From Cryptomeria japonica (lineage: Eukaryota > Streptophyta > Pinopsida > Cupressales > Cupressaceae): 64,000 bases of DNA. The position numbers and the translations under genes were made by a program. Positions 47,404 through 57,900 of the stretch are shown piece by piece. Numbering within the stretch: position 1 is the stretch's first letter; each line of letters starts with the position of its first letter. The stretch covers positions 187,390,119-187,454,118 of the forward strand of contig NC_081410.1 in assembly GCF_030272615.1 (NCBI RefSeq), in the 5' to 3' direction. Under the pieces are notes generated by a model. The model searched no databases. It was not told where the DNA came from and saw nothing but the letters and a program-made list of their open reading frames with translations.

Positions 47404-48145
47404 GTCTTCTGAGCTGCAACTGCACACAGAGTCCTGTCTTTGTCTCCTCTTTCCGGATCTGTCTCCCGCGGCGTCGTCTGAATCCCGAAACCTACAGTAA
47501 TGTCTGAAAAGGGGGAGGGCGGCTATATAGGGTTTTGCCTTAGTCAAACCCCCGCTTCGGTGATTTCCACCTCCATGAATAGCCAAGTTGTTTTGTAAAA
47601 TGTATTGTGTGTGCAGACCTAGTGTGTGTGCAAGGTCCAAAATGCAAGAAAGCAAACTAGAGCAACCTAGAAAGTAAACCCTAATTGCTTGTAAATGATA
47701 ATGCAAATGCTCTAAATCAAGATGCAATGTGATCTAAAGCACGAATAAATGATATATAAAAGCTTATGTAAGGACATGAAAACAATATGAAATCATACCC
47801 AACCCTCAAGGGAGGAGTACAAGCCAATCTTCAGTCGGTAATCTCCTATTGTTCTTCAATGTCTTCCAAGCCCTAATTGGATGAATGAATAAATTTGGTA
47901 TATGCTTGATAGAATGATGTTGAATGTTGTTGAAGTCTTCAAATATCTGCCCTTTCGCTGCATATGAAGTTCCTGTAAACAAAAATCGGATCCCCTCAAA
48001 TGAGGAAAGAGGGCTTTTATGTATGAAACCCTAGGTCGTAAATCAGTATTTTGGCCGACCTAGAGATTGAATATCCTGCCAATTTCTTGGGGTTAAGCTT
48101 TATTTTATGATTGGATCGGGCTCCCAAAATTTCGGGAAAAATGTC

Positions 48146-48177
48146 CGGGACCATGTTGCATGGGCGCCATGGTCCCG
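48146..48177. repeat. 10-bp perfect inverted repeat CGGGACCATG / CATGGTCCCG in the C LTR
   Basis: Arms 48146-48155 and 48168-48177 flank a 12-base loop that contains GGGCGC. It lies in U3 and is present in the other LTR near 59405. The arm is part of the intron motif. Confidence 0.9.
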
Positions 48178-48540
48178 ACAACTTTTCACCAAATTTTCAG
48201 GGCCGTCAGTTATGATGATTTTAGAGAGAATCCCGAAGTTACAGGTGATTTCGAGATGTTTAGACCCCGAAACCAAGCCCCCAAATTCAAAATAGGACTT
48301 AATTAGGGTTTTTGATTAAGTGATGTATTGGAGGAATAAAATGCGAAGGGCACGCTTTAGTGAAAGGGCCCAACTTTATGGTGTAGAGAATGATGAAATA
48401 AGACCTTAGACCTAATTAATTTGATTAATTAAGTGCTTAAGGAGAAATGCAATGCAGAATGCAAAATGCACTAAGGCGGGTGCTAAACTAGGTGTGAAAT
48501 TGTACCACCCTAGCGAGTGCGTACAATTTACGACGCTACA

Positions 48541-48553
48541 TTTAGCCCCCACT
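48541..48553 (-). other. Polypurine tract of element C
   Basis: Minus strand AAAGTGGGGGCTAAA-like run directly before TGTAGCGTCG; two pyrimidines interrupt it. Confidence 0.7.
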
Positions 48554-49123
48554 TTAGCGGTCATATGAGTACTACGTGCATATGCAAGCTAAAGTACAGA
48601 AAAGTAAACATTATTTGAAAAAGGATATATCCATAAGTCGTCGGACGAAGCCCCCAGCGGTATCTGCAGTACACAGTTAGGAACCGCACCCTACAAAACA
48701 TACGTTAGATCACAAAATCACCTAATGCTTACTAGGGAAAGTGATGAAATCTGTGAGTAGCTATATGCCCCCCCCAGTTTCGACTTGCTTATTTAGGGAG
48801 GTGAAACAGGGTAGCATGTTTACTTGCGACAAATTATGTAATAAAGTTTTGATGAGGGGTGTTCACTAAATAGGCTTCATCAGAGCACTTTTTGGAACAT
48901 CCCAAGAGTAGGAGAAGGAAAATACGATTCCAACGCAACAGACGGCTCGAAAATCGCATCTCCCAAACTCAAGTTATGATAAAATGAATGATAGAAGGAA
49001 AATTAGGGTTTCAAGAAGTAAGAATAAGCAAACGAGAGTATATACTTCGAAAGTGACACTTGTATTTGTCACTTTGTCAATTTTCAGGACACTATTCAGT
49101 GCAGCGGAGCCCACCTAGTCAAC
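48554..49123 (+). promoter_or_regulatory. Region upstream of the C PMD gene
   Basis: No gene is seen. AATTAGGGTTTC (49001-49012, an inverted telo-box word) and GTATATAC (49038-49045, TATA-like) lie about 120 and 80 bases before the PMD ATG. This is the likely promoter of the antisense gene. Confidence 0.5.
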
Positions 49124-50707
49124 ATGCCTTCACGACGACCGGAGCGTCCTACGAGGATCGAGATCCTGCGCCAGGCCGTGATCGACGACGAGCCGCTAGA
49201 CGAGGTGAGTTGACTGAATGTTTGACTTTTGATTTCTCGCATGTTTGACTTTTCTGTGATCGAATGCGGACCCATAACGCCGACCGGGGCCCACCTAGGG
49301 CGCCCTGGTCCCTGAGGGGCGCCCTGGTCCCCCCAGGGCACCATGGTCCCTAACAGGGGCGCCATGGTCCCTGCAGGGCGCCATGGTCCCTGACAGGGCG
49401 CCATGGTCCCCTCAGGGCGCCATGGTCCCTAACAGGGCGCCATGGTCCCTAACAGGGCGCCATGGTCCCTAACAGGGTGCCATGGTCCCCAATCAGGGCT
49501 CGACGAGGGGTTACAAGGCAGGCATTCGATGTTCTACAGTTTGTATTTGCGATTTCGATGATTGAGTACTGATTATGATCACGTTTTCGTTTTGCAGGGT
49601 CTCCCGTACATGAGAGAGCATACAACGGGACACATTCTTCGCACTTTGCGAGATCAGGTTCCACGGCTGACTCAGGCAGAGAGAGACACCTTATCGATAG
49701 TAGGATTGTGGTATATGATTCTTATGCCGGCCATTCGATTTCATCCTGCGATGCTGATGGCACTGATGGAGAGATGGGATCCTGACACCTGTACCTTTCA
49801 CCTACCGGTAGGAGAGCTGACGGTCACACTCGAGGATGTGTACCGGATACTGCGTCTTCCTATCAGAGGAGCGACAGTCACATATGCGGCTGATCGGGTA
49901 GCAGAGGATCATCAGAGGGAGCAGCTGTATTGCATAGGGAGAGTCATGCCGAGCGAGACGAGAGGCCGTATCATGGTCAGCTGGCTCTTACATCCTACAG
50001 GGGAGATACCACTTCTGAGACGTCTCATGATAGCCATCATAGCATTAGCCGTCTGCCCTAATGGGCGAGGGACACACATGCATGGGGGCCTCACATGGTG
50101 TATCAGAGGGATGGAGAGACACAGGAGAGTTTATGCATGGGGTCGTAGTATGCTTGCACATCTCTATCACGACCTTGAGGAGTATGTATTTGGACAGGGT
50201 TGTAGTTTGATGACATGCACACTTCTACAGGTGTGGATCTTAGAGCACTTCACATGCACCAGGCCCGTCGGCTATCCACTGAGTATAGCGAGCGAGCGAC
50301 CTAGGGTGTTCACTTATCCACTGACCAGCGAGTGGAGATTTGGGGATTTGTTGTATTGGAGAGTGACTATTGATAGACTGACAGCTGAGGTGACAGTGTG
50401 GAGACCTTACCTACGGATGCACAGATGGGATGGTATGGAGAGACAGTTAGCATGTCTACAGAGGAACCGCCTATTGCGAGGACGATACGCACACATCATA
50501 GTCCCATTCTACTTTGACCGAGTACGGAGGCAATTCGGATTAGAGCAGTGTGTTCTAGCCGATGTGCCTATCTATACTCGACACTCACGGGTCCTTCCCG
50601 GACCTAGAGTGGTAGCGAGACCGACGGTGGATGATATCGAGACGACAGACTTAGAGGGTTCAGATCAGGATGTAGTCACTGACTATTCTGCAGAGCCTAG
50701 AGCATAG
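49124..50707 (+). CDS. Antisense plant-mobile-domain protein of element C (two exons, open)
   Basis: Exon 1, 49124-49204, encodes MPSRRPERPTRIEILRQ... (27 codons) and ends at GAG|GTGAGT. The intron 49205-49597 ends TTTTGCAG, and exon 2 starts GLPYMREHTTGHILRTL in phase 0, giving a 396-residue product. PMD hallmarks: LMERWDPDTCTFHLPVGEL, VTLEDVYRILRLPIRG (49765-49880), VYAWGRSMLAHLYHDLEEYVF (50130-50195), LLQVWILEHFTCTRP, and WRPYLRMHRWDG. PMD proteins MAIN/MAIL1 act in the nucleus in silencing and development; mobile-element copies of the domain are known, function unknown. It is open from ATG to the TAG at 50705, unlike the A and E copies. The TAG cuts it from an acidic and coiled tail in the same frame. 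Confidence 0.88.
49205..49597 (+). other. First intron of the C PMD gene
   Basis: GTGAGT...TTTTGCAG, 393 nt, phase 0. It nearly equals the E intron (396 nt). More than half of it is the phased array. Confidence 0.8.
49298..49515 (+). repeat. ~20-bp tandem array GGGCGCCATGGTCCC in the C PMD intron
   Basis: Unit GGGCGCCATGGTCCCTAACA. Starts at 49298, 49317, 49336, 49357, 49376, 49396, 49415, 49435, 49455, 49475 and 49496 (last one degenerate); steps 19 to 21 bp. Each unit contains two palindromes, GGCGCC and CCATGG. The first two units have CCCTGG in place of CATGG, like the LTR repeats. Confidence 0.95.
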
Positions 50708-51803
50708 CGTAGATATGTTTCATGGTTCATGAGATCATATCCAGGTCCTATCTTTCCACCAGATCATCTGACAGGCTATCCAGGCCCATGGAGACATGGA
50801 GACTGAGATGAGGACGAGGGATCCAGGTCAGAGGAGCCAGATGAGGGAGAGGGTCATGAGGAGGCGAGAGATCCTGATCCACCTACAGGAGATCAGCCCA
50901 GTGACGAGGAGGAGGAGGATGCAGATAGAGAGGAGGACGAGGAGGATGCAGGTGATGATGTGGATGAGGATGAGGATGACAAGGAGGATGATGAGGAGGA
51001 TGATAGAGATGATGAGGAGGAGTCGGATGCATCTCCCCACCACTCAGGAGATGATACCATCGCCCTGGATCCACCTCTTATTCCCCAACAAGGGGAACAG
51101 GAGGCGATACGGAGACCTGTCACCAGTACCGTCCAGCCTACACCCATCGTGGAGAGAGTATTCGAGCGAGGGGAGCCTAGCAGTTCTCAGTCACATATGC
51201 TACCATATCATGATCCCTACTGGCGTGAGGGAGATCCAGGTATAGTAGGTTTACATTGATTGATTAATGCTTTGATGATATAGAATGGTACTGACAAACA
51301 TCTTTTCTACTGCCATAGCTAATGTGCAGGAATGGCGTTCCCTGATTCAGCAGGCAATGACAGACATTTCCATGATGGCACAGATCCCCAGTTCCTCACA
51401 GATTGCCTATAGGCCTCAGGGGAATGCGGGTCGGCATGAGGATTTGTTTTTCCCATTCCGATTACAGGTAGATATATGGAGGGAGAGAGAGAGAGTCCTA
51501 TAAGAGGATCTCCGTCAGGCACGACAGAGATAGGGAGTCCTATCGGAGGATCTCCATCAGGCGCGACAGAGAGAGAGAGTCCTATCAGAGGACCTCCAGC
51601 AGGTGCGGCGAGATCTAGTAGCGGCCCAGACCGAGGCTACCACTTATCGTGCGATCCTCATGGATAGGGATCGTAGGGGTTCCTCACGGAGTCACTCACG
51701 ATCTGTATCGTGTTACACACCCATGGGCCCACCTCCACGGCCAGATCAGGAGGGAGCATCTAGTCGACACTCTCCAGCCACTAGTCCTAGGGATAGGAGA
51801 TGA
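50708..51803 (+). pseudogene. Acidic and coiled tail of the C PMD gene, separated by stops
   Basis: After the TAG at 50705 the same frame goes on (YVSWFMRSYPGPIFPPD), has a TGA at 50803, then an Asp/Glu-rich stretch to 51239. A 79-nt intron (GT at 51240, ATAG before 51319) restores frame to ANVQEWRSLIQQAMTD. Three 39-bp repeats coding RERVLSEDLxQAR-like units (51485-51605) and a Ser/Arg end (SRSHSRSVS) follow. E and A have the same order: acidic or Gly-rich part, coil, basic end. So the ancestral protein was longer, and C's two stops are either recent damage or a cut-down product. Confidence 0.72.
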
Positions 51804-52400
51804 TTGTATGATGTAGGAGAGAGGTTACATTTTGGATATATAGTGACCTATGATTTGTACACGATCCACACATATATATGTATATATACATGCTTCTCGG
51901 TTTTGTCTCAAATGTGTTATCTTTAATGCTTAAAACAATGTATATTTTGTTTTGATTAAATCTAATACATTTGGTAAATGTACATGTATGTTCAAAATTT
52001 AATTTCTATGTGATTGATTTCTCAATGCTCCATGATTAAATTGATACATGTGTGACTTAATTAAAATATTTAATCAAGTACGACATTGATGATAAGGAAG
52101 AAGTATGCATTAAGTCTAAGAATCATATAACTAATGTGATTTAATTTTGAACTCAAACACAACATGATACGATTCTACTTAACACATAAAGACACTGTAT
52201 AATATGCTAGCGTAATGAAAATGTAAACCTTTTACAATTTACATTAATGAATTCAAGACAAACTATAAAGTAATAAGAAATGCTTGTCAGGAACGAAGCA
52301 ATATAGATCAAACATTATAACATTTAATTCTATTTTGCTTTAATTAAGAAACACTAACATATTATCCAATGTTGAAGAAGATAGATAAGAAGTGAAGAAT
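51804..52400 (-). other. Non-coding spacer between the C pol end and the PMD 3' end
   Basis: AT-rich with a TATATATGTATATATACATG stretch near 51870. No gene is seen. It should hold the converging 3' ends of the PMD transcript and the pol message. Confidence 0.6.
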
Positions 52401-54938
52401 TTAAGCGTAATATCTACACAAGTGCATAGCATTGATAGGTTCTTTAAGAGGCGTACCGTCTACATCCGCTATTTTGTAAGCACCTGATCCATAATCCTCA
52501 ATGACAATATATGGTCCAAGCCAATTAGGACTAAATTTTCCCTTTTCGGCCGGCAAGGCATTCACATTGCGCTGATTCTCATAAAGGACTAAATCACCCA
52601 CTGAGAAGGAACGTTGAATAACCTTATCATTATAGCTTCGCTGTAGAGTTTTGTGATACGCTTGAATATGCTCAAGAGCGTTTATACGTTGTTCATCAAG
52701 CATCTCAAGCTGTTGAAGTCGTTGTTCTCTATAAGAGTCATCATCTATTATACCTTTAAGAGAAACCCTAAGTGATGGAATTTCTAACTCTAAGGGCATA
52801 ATAGCATCAGCACCATAAACAATATTATAAGGAGTAGTTCCCGTAGCAATTCGTACACTCGTTCGGTAGGCCCAAAGAGCGTAGATTAGCTGGTTACTCC
52901 AATCCTTACCATGCTTATTTACGGTTTTACGAAGAATTTGCTCAATTATCTTATTGGATGATTCGGCTTGACCATTTGATTGAGGGTAATATGGTGTAGA
53001 GAATCGATGTTTGATATGATATTTCTCGAGGAATTTCTTCACATCCTTGTTCTTAAATGATGTTCCATTATCTGAGATAATAGTGGAAGGTATCCCAAAT
53101 CGAGAAATAATGTTTTCTAGAAGAAATTGACAAATCACTTTAGCAGTAGTAGAGCGAAGGGGAATAGCTTCTACCCACTTCGTAAAGTAATCTGTTGCGG
53201 TTATAATAAAGGTGTGTCCTTGAGATGAAGGAGGAGAGATTTTTCCGATAAGATCCAAACCCCATGCGGAGAAGGGCCAAGAAGCTACTTGAGAGCGGAG
53301 TTCCTGGGCAGGAGCATGAATCGGGTTATTGTGTTGTTGACATTGATGACATTTCTTAACAAATGAAAAGGAATCCTTCTGCATAGTTTGCCAATAGTAC
53401 CCCATACGAAGCAATCTATGAACCAGGGATTTGCCCCCAAAGTGCCCCCCACAGGCACCCGAATGTGCCTCTTCAAGGGCAATAGGGATTTCCGACTTAT
53501 TAAGACAACGAAGGAGAAGACCATCATAACCCCTTCGATAAAGGACATTAGAAAGGATGATATATCTAGCAGACAGCTTACGGATTCTAGCCCTAGTGTT
53601 CCTAGTAGCAGAATCAGGGAAGGTACCATCGGTCAAATATCTTATGATATGCGAGAACCATTCATCTGAATCTACAAAGTCACAACATGTTATCAAACTA
53701 GAATCATCTTCAATAGCTGGGGAGATAAGGTTGTGAATAACGAAGTTAAGATCGACCATGGGGTCCTCTAAAGATACTAACGAAGCCACACATGCCATTG
53801 CATCCGCATGTCGATTATCTTTTCGAGGAACAGGTTCCATGGTATAAGAATCGAAATTTTGTAATAAAGAGATAGCAAGGTCTTTATATTGTGATAATTT
53901 GTCCTGTTTTGCTTGATATATTCCTGTTACTTGTCTTATAATCAATTGTGAATCTCCATAGATATGTATGTGTTTTATATTAAGAGCTAAGGCTTCTTTT
54001 ATTCCTGCTATAAGAGCCTCATACTCAGCAATGTTATTGGTACACAGGAAATTTAGACGATATGATAAGGGAATAGGTTTCTTTGTAGGAGAAACCAAAA
54101 CAACACCTGCCCCCGATCCCGTATGACACTTAGAGCCATCAAAGTATAACTCCCAAGTTTCATCTTCCTCTATAGAAAGAATGAAGTCATCGGGAAAGGA
54201 CTCAGGGTTAGGGAATGAGAAAGGTGAAGGGGCCTCAACTAAGTGATCGGTCAACGCTTGTCCTTTAATTGCTCTTTGTGAAACAAATTTAAGGTCAAAT
54301 TCAGTTAACATCATAACCCACTTAGCGAGACGACCTGATAAATCAGTTTTAGAGAAAAGATGTTTCAATGGATCAAACTTAACCATGACATGGACTTCTG
54401 AATTTAAAAGATAATGTCTCAATTTCTGAGTCGCAAATACCACAGCCAAGCATTGTCTTTCTATCGCAGAATATCGGGTCTCATAATCGAGTAAGGTACG
54501 ACTTATGTAATACACCGGACATTCCTTACCATCTTTATCATGTTGTGCTAACAACGCTACAAGAGCATGAGAAGAAGCAGCTGTATACAGGATAAAGGGT
54601 TTAGAAGGTTCGACGGGTTGAAGAATAGGAGGACTGGCCAAATACACTTTTAAATCCTCAAATGCCTGTTGACAATCCTCATTCCATTGAAAAGTGATAT
54701 CCTTTTTAAGAAGTTGAGTAAAAGGAAAGGTATGATCCGCGAGTTGAGACACAAACCTATGAATAGCTTGAATCTTTCCTTGTAAGCTTTTAAGTTGTGA
54801 CACATTTCGAGGAGGTGGCATGTTAACAATAGCATCTATTTTCTTGGTGTCCACCTCAATCCCACGATGCGAAACTATGAATCCTAATAGTTTTCCACTA
54901 TCCACACCAAAAACACATTTTCGGGGATTCAAGCGCAT
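52401..54938 (-). CDS. pol: pol of element C, 3' part (RT end, RNase H, aRNH, integrase)
   Basis: 845 codons, open to the natural end. Residues 1-60 finish RT (MRLNPRKCVFGVDSGKLLGF). Residues 100-200 are the gypsy RNase H, whose first catalytic Asp is gone (ILYTAASSH). Residues 262-400 are archaeal-type RNase H with ELYFDGSKCHTGSGAG, NIAEYEALIAG, YGDSQL and RHADAMA. Integrase has an HHCC finger (GACGGHF, CHQCQQH), core D at WGLDLIGKI, D at ISDNG and E at GQAESSNK, and a C-terminal SVGDLVLYENQR / FSPNWLGPY domain. All three integrase acids are present. It overlaps the upstream frame by 10 bases in another phase; one indel just before 54938 separates them. Confidence 0.95.
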   Translation of the reverse strand: MRLNPRKCVFGVDSGKLLGFIVSHRGIEVDTKKIDAIVNMPPPRNVSQLKSLQGKIQAIHRFVSQLADHTFPFTQLLKKDITFQWNEDCQQAFEDLKVYLASPPILQPVEPSKPFILYTAASSHALVALLAQHDKDGKECPVYYISRTLLDYETRYSAIERQCLAVVFATQKLRHYLLNSEVHVMVKFDPLKHLFSKTDLSGRLAKWVMMLTEFDLKFVSQRAIKGQALTDHLVEAPSPFSFPNPESFPDDFILSIEEDETWELYFDGSKCHTGSGAGVVLVSPTKKPIPLSYRLNFLCTNNIAEYEALIAGIKEALALNIKHIHIYGDSQLIIRQVTGIYQAKQDKLSQYKDLAISLLQNFDSYTMEPVPRKDNRHADAMACVASLVSLEDPMVDLNFVIHNLISPAIEDDSSLITCCDFVDSDEWFSHIIRYLTDGTFPDSATRNTRARIRKLSARYIILSNVLYRRGYDGLLLRCLNKSEIPIALEEAHSGACGGHFGGKSLVHRLLRMGYYWQTMQKDSFSFVKKCHQCQQHNNPIHAPAQELRSQVASWPFSAWGLDLIGKISPPSSQGHTFIITATDYFTKWVEAIPLRSTTAKVICQFLLENIISRFGIPSTIISDNGTSFKNKDVKKFLEKYHIKHRFSTPYYPQSNGQAESSNKIIEQILRKTVNKHGKDWSNQLIYALWAYRTSVRIATGTTPYNIVYGADAIMPLELEIPSLRVSLKGIIDDDSYREQRLQQLEMLDEQRINALEHIQAYHKTLQRSYNDKVIQRSFSVGDLVLYENQRNVNALPAEKGKFSPNWLGPYIVIEDYGSGAYKIADVDGTPLKEPINAMHLCRYYA

Positions 54939-57900
54939 GTGATATTTATGAATTCTTTCAAAGATTTAACGAAGGACTTAACATGATCCATGCGAAGAAG
55001 GGATTTAGCCAAAATATCATCAACGTAATCCTCTAAAATCTTATGCATATAATCATGAAAGATAAGGGTCATCGCTCGTTGATAAGTTGCACCGGCATTT
55101 TTAAGTCCAAAAGGCATCATTATCCAACAAAACGTACCCCAAGGAGTGGTGAAAGCGGTTTTGTATTGATCTTGAGGGTTAATGAAAATTTGATTGTAGC
55201 CTGAAAAACCATCCATGAAGGATAAGAGGGCATGTCCTGTCGTAGAGTCAACTATCATGTCAATGTTTGGAAGAGGGAAATCATCTTTTAAAGAAGCCTT
55301 ATTTAGATCCCGAAAGTCGGTACACATTCTTATTTTGTTATCTGGTTTAGCCACAGCGACAATGTTTGAAATCCAGCGGGAATAATCAATAGGGCGGATA
55401 AATCCAGCCTCTAATAACTTTTCAATCTCGGCTTTAACAAGCAGAGCTATCTTAGGATTCATTTTTCGAATCTTTTGTTTCACAGGCTTAGCATCAGGAA
55501 CTAAGACAATATTATGAGTAACAATCTTAGGATCTATACCAGGCATGTCGGAATATGTCCAAGCAAAGATCTCAGGGAATTCATGCAATAGTTCTTCATA
55601 TTGTTTCTGTTCCTCTTCATCCAAACATTTTCCAATTTTAATGACTTTTTCTTTGTTGCAAGGATCCATCTTAATATCAAGGGTATCACTTATGAGGAGA
55701 TTACTTTGTTGAGGAGTATCCTTTAACTGAAGGAATTCTTTCACAATCTTATCGTTATCAATCTCTTTTCCAAAATAAGCTTCAGTGTTCAAACAATAAG
55801 GGAGTCCCCTATTGTGATGATAACGAGGAAGAGTGTCATAGGCTCCCAAGAACTCAGCTAAAGCATCGTCGGTAGGGAAGATATCTAGAGCATAATCACC
55901 CGAAGAATCCTCATCAATATACTCAGGGTGTTGTATTGATAAAGATGTAGAGATAGCATTAACACTAATGCATGGTCTTTTAGAGGCTTTAGTACATCTA
56001 CAGGGATTATAACCAAGTCCAAAGGCATAATGTTGAAGATTAGTCTCTAGAGGAACTCTAATCCCTTGTTCATTAGCACCACAACCTTTTCCGTGATACC
56101 CATGCTTAGCAAAAATGCGAAAACCACGACCATAACGATCAGCCATTTCAGGAAGAGAAGGTGGTTTTTCATAAGACAAAGAATCAAACTCTTCATAGTT
56201 ATAGGTATGAGAAGAGAGAGTTTGAGAAGCGGCCACAAAATTATTACTCATAGCTTCAGGCAGGGTTGATTGTTTTTTAGTTTCTTCCTTCTTTTCAACT
56301 TTGTGATTCTCAATTTCTTCCTTCTTTTCAACCTTAAGTTCTCTAGAAGGAATCTTATATTCACCCACAAAGGTAGGATTAAAATCAAGAGATCCCCAAT
56401 CATCTTCTGCGAGGACCTTCTCAGGATCAAAATTCTTTTCAAGTCGAGAAGGATTTTCTTCAGGGGTTCCGGGTTCATCCAAAGGATTTTGATCATCAGA
56501 AAGCGAAGACTCATTGATAGGTTTTTTGTTTAAAGAGTCATCACTAGGCGAGGATGGCTTAGAAGAATCTCCTTTGGAATTAGATGTTTGTAGACAAGCT
56601 TGAAAATTAGTATCTCCCATCAAAGTATATGTCTTATTGTTGTAAATGAATTTAACTTGTCTATGCAATGTAGAGGGGACAGCTTGCATGCTGTGAATCC
56701 AAGGCCTCCCTAATAACAAGTTGTACGTTAAATTTCCTAGCATAACATGGATAGGAGTAGGCAAAGTAACAGGCCCTACTGTGAGAGGTAAGGTGATGAT
56801 ACCCAATGAAGTCTTAGCCACATTGTCAAAGCCATGAATAGAACGAGAATCAGGCTCCATAAGAGATGTATCCACATTCATCTTATGCAATAGATTGATG
56901 CTACACACATTGAGGCCAGAGCCATTATCTACTAGTGTTCGTCTTATAGCAGTGTCTTTCATGACAACCACAATCATCAAAGGATCACATTGTTGTTGGA
57001 CTTCACTATTAGGTAACTCATCTTGTGTAAACACAATTTGAGGTTTAGGATTCATCACGGAGTTAACAAAGGATGCTATATTACTAGATGTATTCGGTGG
57101 ATGAACATTCAAATCTTTCAAGGCATCTTGTAACATTCCATGATGAGCGGAAGAAGTTTGAATCAAATCCCAAAGGGATATTTTGGCAGGGGTAGTTTTA
57201 AGTTGTTCTATGAGATCATATTCCTTACCCATAACTTGCGAAATACGGGGAGCTTGAGGAAGAATTGGTTGAGGATTAGGAAGTGAAACTGGAATAACAG
57301 GAGGAGGATTAGGTTGCTTATTATTTCTGGTATGATAAGTATGAGCAACCGCATGATAACTCTCTCTAGTTATTTTCTTAGCATAATTGTAAGGACTTGT
57401 AGGTTTTCTTCCTTGTACTGTAATGACTGGTTTACTCGGAGTACAAAAGGAATTATGATCATACCTCCCTTGGACAGTAAGGAGAGGAGTTTTAGGAATT
57501 TGAAGGGTGGGAGAAGGATAAGCACCTTGGACTTCAAAGAGAGGTTTGTTATATTCATTCAAATTTATCATGTTAACCAACTTAGAGGTCTTGTTTTTGT
57601 TTATAGGTTTCGACAAAGCCACAAAGTCATCAAGGGCATCATCCAACAAAGCATAATCATATTGGTTAAAGGGTTTGTCTTTTGATTCAAAAGGAGACAT
57701 CTCCTCATAGAGGGGATTATTGAAAACAACCATGTTACTAGATTCAGGGGAAGAGTGGATAGGAATGTATCCTTGAGAGGAATCATTTGACTTATCTTTC
57801 TCATCACACCTAAATGGCATAGTAACAAGGTTTATGAGCTTTTGGTAAAATGAAGGTTTAGCATCCTTAGGGTTTAAAAACTCATCTAAAGCTTCATCTA

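Larger units (their letters stand above)
46883..48540 (-). repeat. 3' LTR of element C
   Basis: Bounded by TGTGTAGGGG and CGACGCTACA on the plus strand; it matches 58142-59799. A minus TATA box CTATATAG lies at 47523-47530. Confidence 0.95.

Noticed and set aside
47101-47727. 208-codon frame within the C LTR, present in both LTRs (also 58360-58986)
   Set aside because: It spans the TATA box, so LTR-initiated RNA would not contain it whole; its presence twice only reflects LTR duplication. GC-rich repeats keep it open.
2584-49515. Phased arrays as CRISPR arrays
   Set aside because: This is plant DNA, repeats are 8-15 bp and degenerate, spacers are only 5-13 bp, and there are no cas genes.
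50828-51147. Minus-strand His/Pro- and Ser-rich frames opposite the C acidic tail
   Set aside because: They mirror the GAG/GAT-rich acidic coding stretch on the plus strand.
57314-57685. Plus-strand frame opposite C pol
   Set aside because: Shadow of the intact minus-strand pol frame.
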